Source: Pyrinomonadaceae bacterium
Lineage (GTDB): Bacteria > Acidobacteriota > Blastocatellia > Pyrinomonadales > Pyrinomonadaceae
Assembly: GCA_019694345.1 (NCBI GenBank)
Contig: JAIBCA010000043.1
Span: forward strand, 1 to 64,000
DNA length: 64,000 nucleotides
Direction: 5' to 3'
A model generated the notes under the pieces. The model did no database searches and was not told where the DNA came from. It worked only from the letters and a program-made list of their open reading frames with translations. Within the stretch, counting starts at the first letter, position 1. The number at the start of each line of letters is the position of its first letter. Positions 1 to 6,930 of this stretch are shown piece by piece. Position numbers and translations under genes: made by a program.

Positions 1-436
1 CCTCGATCAGAGAGAGTTCGTACACGGAATCGACCTGGATCGCGTAGATCCCGGCGTTGATGGCCATTTCGAGCTCCCAAACCTCTTTGCTCGTTCCGTT
101 AAAGATGATCTGGGAGCCTTCAAACCCTATTTCGAGGGCCTTCCAAAGCTCTCCGCCGGAATTGACCTCGAGGTCGCTGCCGGCTTCCCGCACGGTGCGA
201 AGAATGCCCATCGTCGAATTTGCCTTTGCCGCATAGCAAACCTTGAACGGCACTCCGATCGAGTATTCAGCCCGCTTCAGGCGTTCGATGTTGTGTTTTA
301 TCCGGCCCTCGCTGAAAACGAAGACCGGCGTGCCGTATTCACGGGCGATCCGGACCGCCGAAACGCCGTCGATGTGAAGTTGGCCGTCGCTGATCGTGAG
401 AAAATTATCTATCTCCCATGCTTGGGGCATAATCAT
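1..436 (-). CDS. lysA: Diaminopimelate decarboxylase, N-terminal part (cut by window edge)
   Basis: The gene is cut by the left edge; about 145 N-terminal codons are visible. The product is a PLP-dependent fold-III decarboxylase of the LysA/alanine-racemase barrel family, which would make lysine from meso-diaminopimelate in the cytoplasm. Visible marks are the N-terminal stretch TPVFVFSEGRI and the motif YAAKAN, whose lysine normally binds PLP, followed by a typical EVNSGGEL segment. The start at 436 (ATG) has a second in-frame ATG two codons later; no clear Shine-Dalgarno sequence is seen. It lies 51 bp downstream of the NagZ-like gene on the same strand, so it may end the salvage operon, although it has no direct role in it. 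Related ornithine/arginine or carboxynorspermidine decarboxylases share the fold, so substrate is inferred. Confidence 0.85.
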   Translation of the reverse strand, partial: MIMPQAWEIDNFLTISDGQLHIDGVSAVRIAREYGTPVFVFSEGRIKHNIERLKRAEYSIGVPFKVCYAAKANSTMGILRTVREAGSDLEVNSGGELWKALEIGFEGSQIIFNGTSKEVWELEMAINAGIYAIQVDSVYELSLIE

Positions 437-487
437 ATTTGGGCTGACGGTCACGGTCCGTGCCGGATACCGGCAGGCCCTTTTGTC

Positions 488-2314
488 TTATTTCTTTGAT
501 AACTGCAGCCCGGTTCCTCTTGGAAATAGTCCCGGCAGTGAAATGGGCAGCTTTCCGGTAATATCCTGCTGGCCGGTCAAGCCGCGGCCGGCGGCCCGCT
601 GAAGGCTCGGCATATCGCCATACGCGACGAGGTACGAGTCCATTTCGGGAAAAGAGCCGAGCACGTACGGGTTACCAAAACTTACACCGATGACGGTTTT
701 GCCGGCTGAGATGAGGTTTCGGAGTATCGCCGCGCCGCCTTCCGGAATTCCGACACTGTTCTTTGCTCCGGACCGCACGCGGCCGTACAGCCCGACCACG
801 ACGACATCGGCTCCGCTGACGGCCTGTCGAGCAGCTTCGATCTGTTCCGGGGTCGAGTTTTCCTGAACGTAGGCGGGCATGAACCGCACACCGGCGGCAC
901 GCAGCGAGCCGTTAAGAGCGGCCATCGTCAGAGGGCCGTCAAAACCGTTGGAAATGCCCAGAACCGCTATCCGCTTGGTCCGGTCAAGCGGAATTGAACC
1001 GTTGTTATTTTTGACAAGCGTGAGAGCCCTGGTGGCGATCTCATCGGTCAGTTTAGTGGTCTCGGCGCCTGAAACGATGGTATCGATCTGATCGACGGGT
1101 GTGATCCGTTCGTCGAAAAGGCCGACCTCATACTTCCAAGCAATCTGGCGGCGGACCGAATCGTCCAACCGGTCCATCGGTATCCGGCCCGTTCTGACCG
1201 CTTCGGCCAGTCCGCGCAGCATCGCATCGACATCGGCCGGCTTTTCGAGAATGTCGGTCCCGGCCAGGAACGCCCGGACCCCGGCCTCTTCCTGTGTAAA
1301 ATAGAGCGTCAGTCCGCTCATGCTCATCGCGTCGGAGACTATCAGGCCCTTAAAGCCCATATCATTGCGAAGAATGCCGGTCTGAACCTTTTGCGAGAGT
1401 GTCGCCGGGATCGTCGCTTTTTCTTTGACGATCTCGGCACCCGCTTCGGCATCGCCGCCGCGGTAATTGGCCAGCGGGCTGATCTCTTCGCCGTCGATCT
1501 GCGGCAGGGCGATATGAGCGATCATGACCGAGGCGATGCCGCCGGCGACGGCCGCACGAAACGGCACCAGTTCGGTCCTCTCCAAACTCTCACGAGAGTG
1601 GTCGATGATCGGCAGGCCTCGGTGCGAGTCGACCGCCGTGTCGCCGTGTCCGGGGAAGTGCTTGGCGGTCGCGATCACCTTCTGACTCTGAATGCCCTGG
1701 GCAAAGGCAACGCCGAACCGCGAAACATCGGCCGGATCCTCGCCGAAACTCCGAACGTTTATCACCGGATTTGCGGCGTTATTGTTTACGTCGAGTACAG
1801 GGGCATAGACGTGTCTAATGCCGATCGCCTTTGCTTCGCGTCCCGTGATGACACCCATCCGGCGAGCAAAGTCGGGTTCACCGGACGCCGCCACGGCCAT
1901 CGCCCACGGGAAGTTCGTCGCGTCTTCGAACCGCATGCCGATTCCCGTTTCCGCATCGAGAGACATCAGCAGAGGGATCTTGGCAAGGGCCTGCATCCGG
2001 TTCGCGAGGATCGTCGTCTCGTAGATCGGGGCGCCGAAGAAGATGATTCCGCCGACCTTGTTTGCGACAACGTGTCTCTCAAGATCCTTGAAGAACGGGC
2101 TTTCGCGGTTGGCAAATCTGGCGTTGATCCCGACATGGACAAGTTGGCCGACCTTTTCCTCGACCGACATCTTCCGCAGGAGTTTGTCGGCATGGTTCCA
2201 CGCTTTTTTGGACGGCTCCCAAGTCGGAGCCTGCGCGGACCGGGCCGCAACCGTGCCCGAAAGGGAATTTACGATCAATGCGATCAATACTGCAAAACTA
2301 AACAGAAACTTCAT
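488..2314 (-). CDS. nagZ: Exported GH3 beta-N-acetylglucosaminidase (NagZ type)
   Basis: This 608-residue protein starts with a signal peptide (about residues 1-24). The glycoside hydrolase family 3 catalytic domain follows (about 40-390) and then a GH3 C-terminal domain (about 430-600). The NagZ signature is present: KHFPGHG at 218-224 followed by DSH at 229-231, the Asp-His acid/base dyad typical of this subfamily. SDAMSM places the nucleophile at Asp328. NagZ enzymes release GlcNAc from GlcNAc-MurNAc(-peptide). The signal peptide and two-domain build resemble the secreted Bacillus enzyme (YbbD) rather than the short cytoplasmic E. coli NagZ, so it probably acts in the periplasm. Its start overlaps the end of the symporter gene by 17 bp, implying translational coupling in the kinase-murQ-symporter-nagZ operon. 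Confidence 0.92.
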   Translation of the reverse strand: MKFLFSFAVLIALIVNSLSGTVAARSAQAPTWEPSKKAWNHADKLLRKMSVEEKVGQLVHVGINARFANRESPFFKDLERHVVANKVGGIIFFGAPIYETTILANRMQALAKIPLLMSLDAETGIGMRFEDATNFPWAMAVAASGEPDFARRMGVITGREAKAIGIRHVYAPVLDVNNNAANPVINVRSFGEDPADVSRFGVAFAQGIQSQKVIATAKHFPGHGDTAVDSHRGLPIIDHSRESLERTELVPFRAAVAGGIASVMIAHIALPQIDGEEISPLANYRGGDAEAGAEIVKEKATIPATLSQKVQTGILRNDMGFKGLIVSDAMSMSGLTLYFTQEEAGVRAFLAGTDILEKPADVDAMLRGLAEAVRTGRIPMDRLDDSVRRQIAWKYEVGLFDERITPVDQIDTIVSGAETTKLTDEIATRALTLVKNNNGSIPLDRTKRIAVLGISNGFDGPLTMAALNGSLRAAGVRFMPAYVQENSTPEQIEAARQAVSGADVVVVGLYGRVRSGAKNSVGIPEGGAAILRNLISAGKTVIGVSFGNPYVLGSFPEMDSYLVAYGDMPSLQRAAGRGLTGQQDITGKLPISLPGLFPRGTGLQLSKK

Positions 2315-3812
2315 CTTTATTATTTGGTAAAACTATTGTTGCCAAGCCGGCGATCAGAACTGTTGTGATACTCCCGATCAAGGCGTACCAGGTCCAGGCG
2401 ATCTTGGTGCCGAGCAAAATATAGAGCATCAGCGAGATGCTCGCGATCATACCGACAAGGGCGTGCCTTTCGCCGGCGCGTTTGAGAAATGTGCCGACCA
2501 AAAACACTCCGAGGATCGGGCCATTGATAAGTGAGGCGACCGACAACGCGAGAGCAAGTGCCGATTCCCCCGACCGCATGAAAGCGATCGCAACGACGAT
2601 CTGGACAATGCCGACGATGACGGTCAGCCATCCGGCCAGCTTGACCAAATGGCCGTCCGACTTGTCTTTGGCGAACGGTTTGTAAAGGTCGTTGACCGCC
2701 GTTGCCGCGATCGAATTCAGCGACGACGAGAGTGCCGCCGCAAAGATCGCCGCCACCACCAGGCCAGAGAGCCCGGGCGGCATATGTTCGGTGATGAAAT
2801 TCGGGAAAACCTGATCGCCCTTTAGGAACGGGAAGTTCGCTGAGATGCCTGATCCGGCAACGCCGGCCTGTGCGTATTCAGGCGAGTTGAATGGAGCATA
2901 GAAGGCAAACAGCAGGACCCCGATGAACAAGAAGCCGATGAACTGGCCAAGTACGACAGCGCCGGATGACAGCAACGCAAGTGACGCTGACGCAGGCTTT
3001 TTTGTGCAAAGATATCGCTGCACCAGATATTGATCGGTCCCGTGCGTTGACATGGTCAGAAAGCACCCGCCAAAAAGGCCTGCCCAGAATGTGTAGGTCT
3101 TGGTGATATCCCAACCGAAATCAAACAGGCTGAATTTGTTGAATTGTTCGCCCATAGTAACCGCGGTCGAAAGGCCGCCGTTAATGTTCTGGGCCAGCAC
3201 AACGGCAGCTGCAACCGCGCCGCCGATGTAGATCACCAATTGGACGACCTCGACCCAGATAACAGCTTCCATACCGCCGTAGAAGGTGAAAATGATCATC
3301 ACGATACCCAGAAGCACGATCGATCCGATAATGATCGTCGTCGCGTCCGAACCCGGATTGAATGATGTGTAAACCGCCGCCAGAACGATCGCCGTCAATA
3401 ACAGCCGAACACCGTCGGCGACATTTCGCATAACGACGAAAAGCGCCGAAGCAAGCATCTTTACCCGAGAGCCGAAGCGATCACCGAGCAATTGGTAAAC
3501 CGTCTGAAGCTCGCCCTTGAAGTACATCGGGATAAAGATCAGCGATATCACGATGCGGCCGAGCATATAGCCAAAGACAAGCTGCAAAAACTGAAAATTA
3601 CCGCCTTTGGCAAACGCGATGCCCGGCACCGAAACGAACGTGATCGTACTCGTTTCCGTGGCGACGATCGACATCGCGATCGCCCACCACGGTACGCTGC
3701 GGTCGCCGACGAAGTAGTCCTCGGTCGTTTCCTGCTTGCCGGAAAATAAGATGCCGAATGCCGTAATGCCGATCAGGTAACCGAAGATGATGATCAGGTC
3801 GAGTGTTTGCAT
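2298..3812 (-). CDS. Sodium:solute symporter (SSS family), probable amino-sugar importer
   Basis: This 504-residue polytopic inner-membrane protein has about 13 hydrophobic segments spread over its whole length. The N-terminal region matches the sodium:solute symporter family (SGLT/PutP/sialic-acid type), with an ETSTITFVSVPG stretch in the first 70 residues that is usual for sugar-type members. It lies between murQ (44 bp upstream) and the NagZ gene (17 bp overlap). From context it most likely brings GlcNAc and/or MurNAc released in the periplasm into the cytoplasm with sodium. That would be a non-PTS route, so the sugar would arrive unphosphorylated and need the kinase encoded upstream. The family call is firm; the substrate is inferred only from the neighbours. 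Confidence 0.9.
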   Translation of the reverse strand: MQTLDLIIIFGYLIGITAFGILFSGKQETTEDYFVGDRSVPWWAIAMSIVATETSTITFVSVPGIAFAKGGNFQFLQLVFGYMLGRIVISLIFIPMYFKGELQTVYQLLGDRFGSRVKMLASALFVVMRNVADGVRLLLTAIVLAAVYTSFNPGSDATTIIIGSIVLLGIVMIIFTFYGGMEAVIWVEVVQLVIYIGGAVAAAVVLAQNINGGLSTAVTMGEQFNKFSLFDFGWDITKTYTFWAGLFGGCFLTMSTHGTDQYLVQRYLCTKKPASASLALLSSGAVVLGQFIGFLFIGVLLFAFYAPFNSPEYAQAGVAGSGISANFPFLKGDQVFPNFITEHMPPGLSGLVVAAIFAAALSSSLNSIAATAVNDLYKPFAKDKSDGHLVKLAGWLTVIVGIVQIVVAIAFMRSGESALALALSVASLINGPILGVFLVGTFLKRAGERHALVGMIASISLMLYILLGTKIAWTWYALIGSITTVLIAGLATIVLPNNKDEVSV

Positions 3813-3856
3813 AGCAATATTGAAACGGGACGCCGAGATCAGCCCTAAATTGAAAC

Positions 3857-4774
3857 TTATTTTTCCAAGAGTACCACAGCGTCAGCGACAACGTAGTTCG
3901 AGCGTTCAAGGGCATCGGCGGCCGCGGATGGATCTTTGCCGGTCAGGAACATCACCAGAGCGATACGCAGATCGCCGGAACCCTTCTCAAGCAGCGCAAT
4001 TGCCGAGCGTTCGTCGAGACCGGTTTCGGCCATCAAAATACGCAATGAACGCTCTTTAAGTTTGATGTTCGATGAACGAACGTTTGTCATCCGGTTGCCC
4101 TTGACGTATCCGAGCCTGATCATTGAGAGCGTCGAGATCAGGTTGAGTACCATCTTTTGAGCGGTGCCGGCTTTCATTCTAGTCGATCCGGTGATGGCCT
4201 CGGGGCCGACGACCGGAACGATCGCCGAATCGACCTCGGCGGTGATGGCCGAATCGAGCACGCACGTGATGCAGGCAGTAAAGCAACCGATAGATCTGGC
4301 GTATCTGACCGCGCCGATCGTGTACGGCGTCCGGCCCGATGCGGCGATCCCGATGACGGTATCATTCGGGTTTAAGGCGCGTTGCTTTAGGTCTTCGGCA
4401 CCCTGATCAAGATCGTCCTCGCTGGATTCGGTAGCCTTGTAAAGGGCGTCGTAACCGCCGGCGATGACGCCCTGCACCATCTCGTACGGCACGCCGAAGG
4501 TCGGCGGGATCTCGGATGCGTCGAGCACACCGAGCCGTCCGCTGGTTCCCGTGCCGACGTAGAAAAGGCGTCCGCCGTTCCTGATGCGTTCGACTATTTG
4601 ATCGACGACCGAGGCGATCACGGGCAGCACGCTTTCGACCGCACCGGCGACGAGTTTGTCCTCATCATTGATCAGTCGGGCCGCGTCAAGCGTCGATAAT
4701 TGGTCGATCGCGGCGGTCTTTGTGTTTTCCTGCTCGGTGACGGGCAGGGAAATGGTTTTACTTTCCAGATCCAT
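3857..4774 (-). CDS. murQ: N-acetylmuramic acid 6-phosphate etherase
   Basis: This 305-residue SIS-fold lyase cleaves the lactyl ether of MurNAc-6-phosphate, giving GlcNAc-6-phosphate and D-lactate in the cytoplasm. The family signature is intact: GTGTSGRLGVLDASEIPPTFG near residue 95, whose glutamate corresponds to the general acid, and ESSEDD about 30 residues later, matching the second catalytic glutamate region. SGRTPY and GSTRMKAGTAQK complete the sugar-phosphate binding set. Length is normal for the family (about 300). It overlaps the upstream kinase gene by 17 bp and is followed after 44 bp by the symporter. This is the diagnostic enzyme that assigns the cluster to MurNAc catabolism. 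Confidence 0.97.
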   Translation of the reverse strand: MDLESKTISLPVTEQENTKTAAIDQLSTLDAARLINDEDKLVAGAVESVLPVIASVVDQIVERIRNGGRLFYVGTGTSGRLGVLDASEIPPTFGVPYEMVQGVIAGGYDALYKATESSEDDLDQGAEDLKQRALNPNDTVIGIAASGRTPYTIGAVRYARSIGCFTACITCVLDSAITAEVDSAIVPVVGPEAITGSTRMKAGTAQKMVLNLISTLSMIRLGYVKGNRMTNVRSSNIKLKERSLRILMAETGLDERSAIALLEKGSGDLRIALVMFLTGKDPSAAADALERSNYVVADAVVLLEK

Positions 4775-5735
4775 TATTTCCGTTTTCGAGAGCCATAAGG
4801 GCCGCCGCGTGAGCAGGCGGCATCAACGGCTCGGCGAGTTTTGCCTTGGGAGCGACTTGAGTGATCACGGCTTTCATCGGGCCGGTCAGCAGTTCGCCCG
4901 CATGAAATACGCTGCCGACGCATCCGACCGGGATGGCCGCGTCCTGCAGCCCCAGTTTGGTTATGACCGCTGCCGCGGCGGTGCCGAGTTCGCGTCCGGC
5001 GTCGGCAAGTATCTCGATCGCGATCTTATCACCGTTTCGGGCCGTCTCGGCGACCGATCGGGCAAATCCGGCAATGCGGCTATTGTCCATCTGCGGAGCG
5101 TAGATAGCGCCGATCAGATTTTCAAGATTTGAGGCACGAAAATACGATGCCGCACTTTCGCTGAGCATGGTTGCCGGGCCGCGGCCGTCCGAGGCCTTGG
5201 CGACACGGTGAAGTGCCTCGCCCGCAATGCCGCGGCCGCCGCCTTCGTCCCCGGCAACCGGCCCCCAACCTCCTGCAACCGCCATCTCACCCTTATCATT
5301 GATGCCGCAGCAGACCGATCCGGTGCCGGCGATCACGACGATGCCGGCCTTGCCAAGTGTCGTGCCATAGAGTGCTATGTCGGCGTCGGTCGTGACGCGG
5401 ACCTTTCGAACACGGAATCGCAATGCAAAGCTCTCACGCACGCGTTCACGAATGTCCCGGCGGCGGACACCGGCAAGTCCGAGCGTCGCGGCGACGATGT
5501 CTCCGCGCGAAACCCCGCCCGAGTCGCAGGCCGCGTCAATGGCCTTCGCGATATTGGCGACCGCGGTCTCGACACCGACGCGTAATGGGTTCGAAGGCCC
5601 GCCTACGCCCTCGGCGACAACCTCCTTTGCCTCGTTCATCAACGCAACACTCGTTTTTGTTCCGCCGCCGTCAACGCCCAGATAGAGCTGATATGACCGG
5701 TCTTTGCGAGCAGTTTTGTTGGAAATTTTCGGCAT
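4758..5735 (-). CDS. BadF/BadG-family sugar kinase, probable MurNAc/GlcNAc kinase (MurK-like)
   Basis: This protein of about 325 residues belongs to the BadF/BadG/BcrA/BcrD ATPase family, which includes N-acetylglucosamine kinases and the MurK kinases. The phosphate-1 loop LGVDGGGTKTS is at the N-terminus, GTGSVCCG forms the phosphate-2/adenosine region, and GDEGGGRGIAGEAL matches the kinase family. The ATG at 5735 is preferred over the TTG at 5741. Since sugars taken up by a symporter arrive unphosphorylated, this enzyme is expected to make MurNAc-6-P and GlcNAc-6-P for MurQ and NagA. MurK proteins of this family act on both sugars in other bacteria; dual specificity here is inference. It is first in the minus-strand operon and overlaps murQ by 17 bp. 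Confidence 0.88.
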   Translation of the reverse strand: MPKISNKTARKDRSYQLYLGVDGGGTKTSVALMNEAKEVVAEGVGGPSNPLRVGVETAVANIAKAIDAACDSGGVSRGDIVAATLGLAGVRRRDIRERVRESFALRFRVRKVRVTTDADIALYGTTLGKAGIVVIAGTGSVCCGINDKGEMAVAGGWGPVAGDEGGGRGIAGEALHRVAKASDGRGPATMLSESAASYFRASNLENLIGAIYAPQMDNSRIAGFARSVAETARNGDKIAIEILADAGRELGTAAAAVITKLGLQDAAIPVGCVGSVFHAGELLTGPMKAVITQVAPKAKLAEPLMPPAHAAALMALENGNNGSGK

Positions 5736-5784
5736 TGGCAACCCGTAAAAATGCGAAAATGATCACTTCTATTTTTGTGGATAC

Positions 5785-5799
5785 TTGACTTATAATCAA
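5785..5799. promoter_or_regulatory. Candidate LysR-type operator between the divergent salvage transcripts
   Basis: TTGACTTATAATCAA is an interrupted dyad, TTGA-N7-TCAA, that satisfies the T-N11-A rule of LysR-type binding sites. It sits in the AT-rich spacer between the divergently transcribed kinase operon (minus strand) and the LysR gene (plus strand), the usual place for autoregulation and control of the target operon. No strong sigma-70 pair could be assigned with confidence. Binding is inferred. Confidence 0.45.
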
Positions 5800-5861
5800 A
5801 TTTAACAGATTTTATGTAGTCGATAAGTTATACTGATCGCACGCCTGTGCGGGCATGTTCT

Positions 5862-6779
5862 ATGGAAATACGACAATTAAAAGCATTTTTGGCGATCGCT
5901 GAGGCCAAGACGTTCACCGCCGGCGCCCGCCGCGTCAATGTAACTCAAGCGGCGATCTCGATGCAGATCAGGCAGCTTGAGGACGAGGTCGGACTGCCGC
6001 TGTTTACGCGAACGCCGCGGCGGGTGATCATCACCGAGGCCGGCGAATACCTGCTCGAACGGGCCAGAAAGATACTGCGCGAACACGACACCGCCTTGTC
6101 CGAGATCGCCGAACTCGGCGGGGCCGAACATGGCCGTTTGAGGATCGGGTCGGCGTCGGCAATGTTTGCGACGCAGCAGCTGCCCGGGATCATGCAGGCA
6201 CTGCGTGTCAAATTTCCCAACTCGGAGCTGAGCGTCAGTTCGGGCACGAGCCAGGCCCTGGTCGATAAGATCATGCATGGCGAGATCGATACGGCGTTCG
6301 TGAGCCTGCCGGTCGAGAATTCGAGCATAACGACCGACCTGCTTTTCAGCGACGAGATCGTCGCGATCGCCCATCCGACCCATCCGCTTGCGAACGAAAG
6401 ATTCATATCCGCAGCGGCACTGGCCGGCGAACAATTGATACTCGGTGAACGCGGCGGCAACACGCGGCGGATGATCGACGATTTCTTTAATGCCGCCAAC
6501 GTCCGGCCGAATGTCGTAATGGAACTCTCGCGGCAGGAAGCGATCAACCAGATGGTCGAAAACAACCTCGGCGTCGGGATGGCCGGGGCCAAGACGGTCT
6601 CAAAAGAGGTTCGAGACGGCAAACTCGTCACCTGGGGGATCGAGGGTGCAGAGATCCAGTGGGAACTCGGGCTCGCACGGCTACGCGGCGGATACTTCTC
6701 ACCGATCGCACGCGAATTTGCATCACTTTGCAAACAGAGTTTTGTCGAACGCGAAAAAGAACTGAGAGCAAAGAAGTAA
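5862..6779 (+). CDS. LysR-family transcriptional regulator
   Basis: This protein of about 305 residues has an N-terminal winged helix-turn-helix (MEIRQLKAFLAIAEAKTF, then VTQAAISMQIRQLEDEVG) and a C-terminal periplasmic-binding-protein-like effector domain starting near residue 90. The ATG at 5862 puts the methionine directly before the conserved RQLKAF motif and is preferred over an upstream GTG at 5847. It is divergent from the kinase-murQ-symporter-nagZ operon and just upstream of the hydrolase fusion gene. It probably senses an amino-sugar or peptidoglycan intermediate and controls both directions, a role played by MurR in other bacteria. The ligand is unknown. Confidence 0.92.
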   Translation: MEIRQLKAFLAIAEAKTFTAGARRVNVTQAAISMQIRQLEDEVGLPLFTRTPRRVIITEAGEYLLERARKILREHDTALSEIAELGGAEHGRLRIGSASAMFATQQLPGIMQALRVKFPNSELSVSSGTSQALVDKIMHGEIDTAFVSLPVENSSITTDLLFSDEIVAIAHPTHPLANERFISAAALAGEQLILGERGGNTRRMIDDFFNAANVRPNVVMELSRQEAINQMVENNLGVGMAGAKTVSKEVRDGKLVTWGIEGAEIQWELGLARLRGGYFSPIAREFASLCKQSFVEREKELRAKK

Positions 6780-6783
6780 CTAG

Positions 6784-6930
6784 CCGCAGATGGACGCGGA
6801 TAAACACAGATAAAAAAAAACAGGTTCGTTATGAGATTTCTGGATGTTTTGGGATTTCGTTCGATGAAACGCGGTGCCGGGTCTTTGATCTATCCGTTCT
6901 TTGTCTGCGTATATCTGTGTTTATCTGCGG
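6784..6930. repeat. Interspersed inverted-repeat element providing the 5' end of the next gene
   Basis: Two imperfect arms face each other: 6784-6812 on the plus strand and the complement of about 6902-6930. Each arm begins CCGCAGAT and is built of 10-bp units of the form NNACRCRGAT. The left arm runs CCGCAGAT, GGACGCGGAT, AAACACAGAT and then an A-run; the complement of the right arm runs CCGCAGAT, AAACACAGAT, ATACGCAGAC. The element is about 147 bp long and begins only 4 bases after the LysR stop codon. The right arm lies inside the coding sequence of the following gene and encodes most of the hydrophobic core of its signal peptide. It resembles short dispersed elements I have seen in diverse bacterial genomes; family membership is unverified. 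Confidence 0.7.

Noticed and set aside
1391-2368. Long plus-strand ORF of 325 codons
   Set aside because: It lies antisense to the well-supported GH3/NagZ gene, has no family motif and arises from high-GC codon bias.
5945-6733. Minus-strand ORF of 262 codons
   Set aside because: It is fully antisense to the LysR gene and has a low-complexity Ser/Arg-rich translation.
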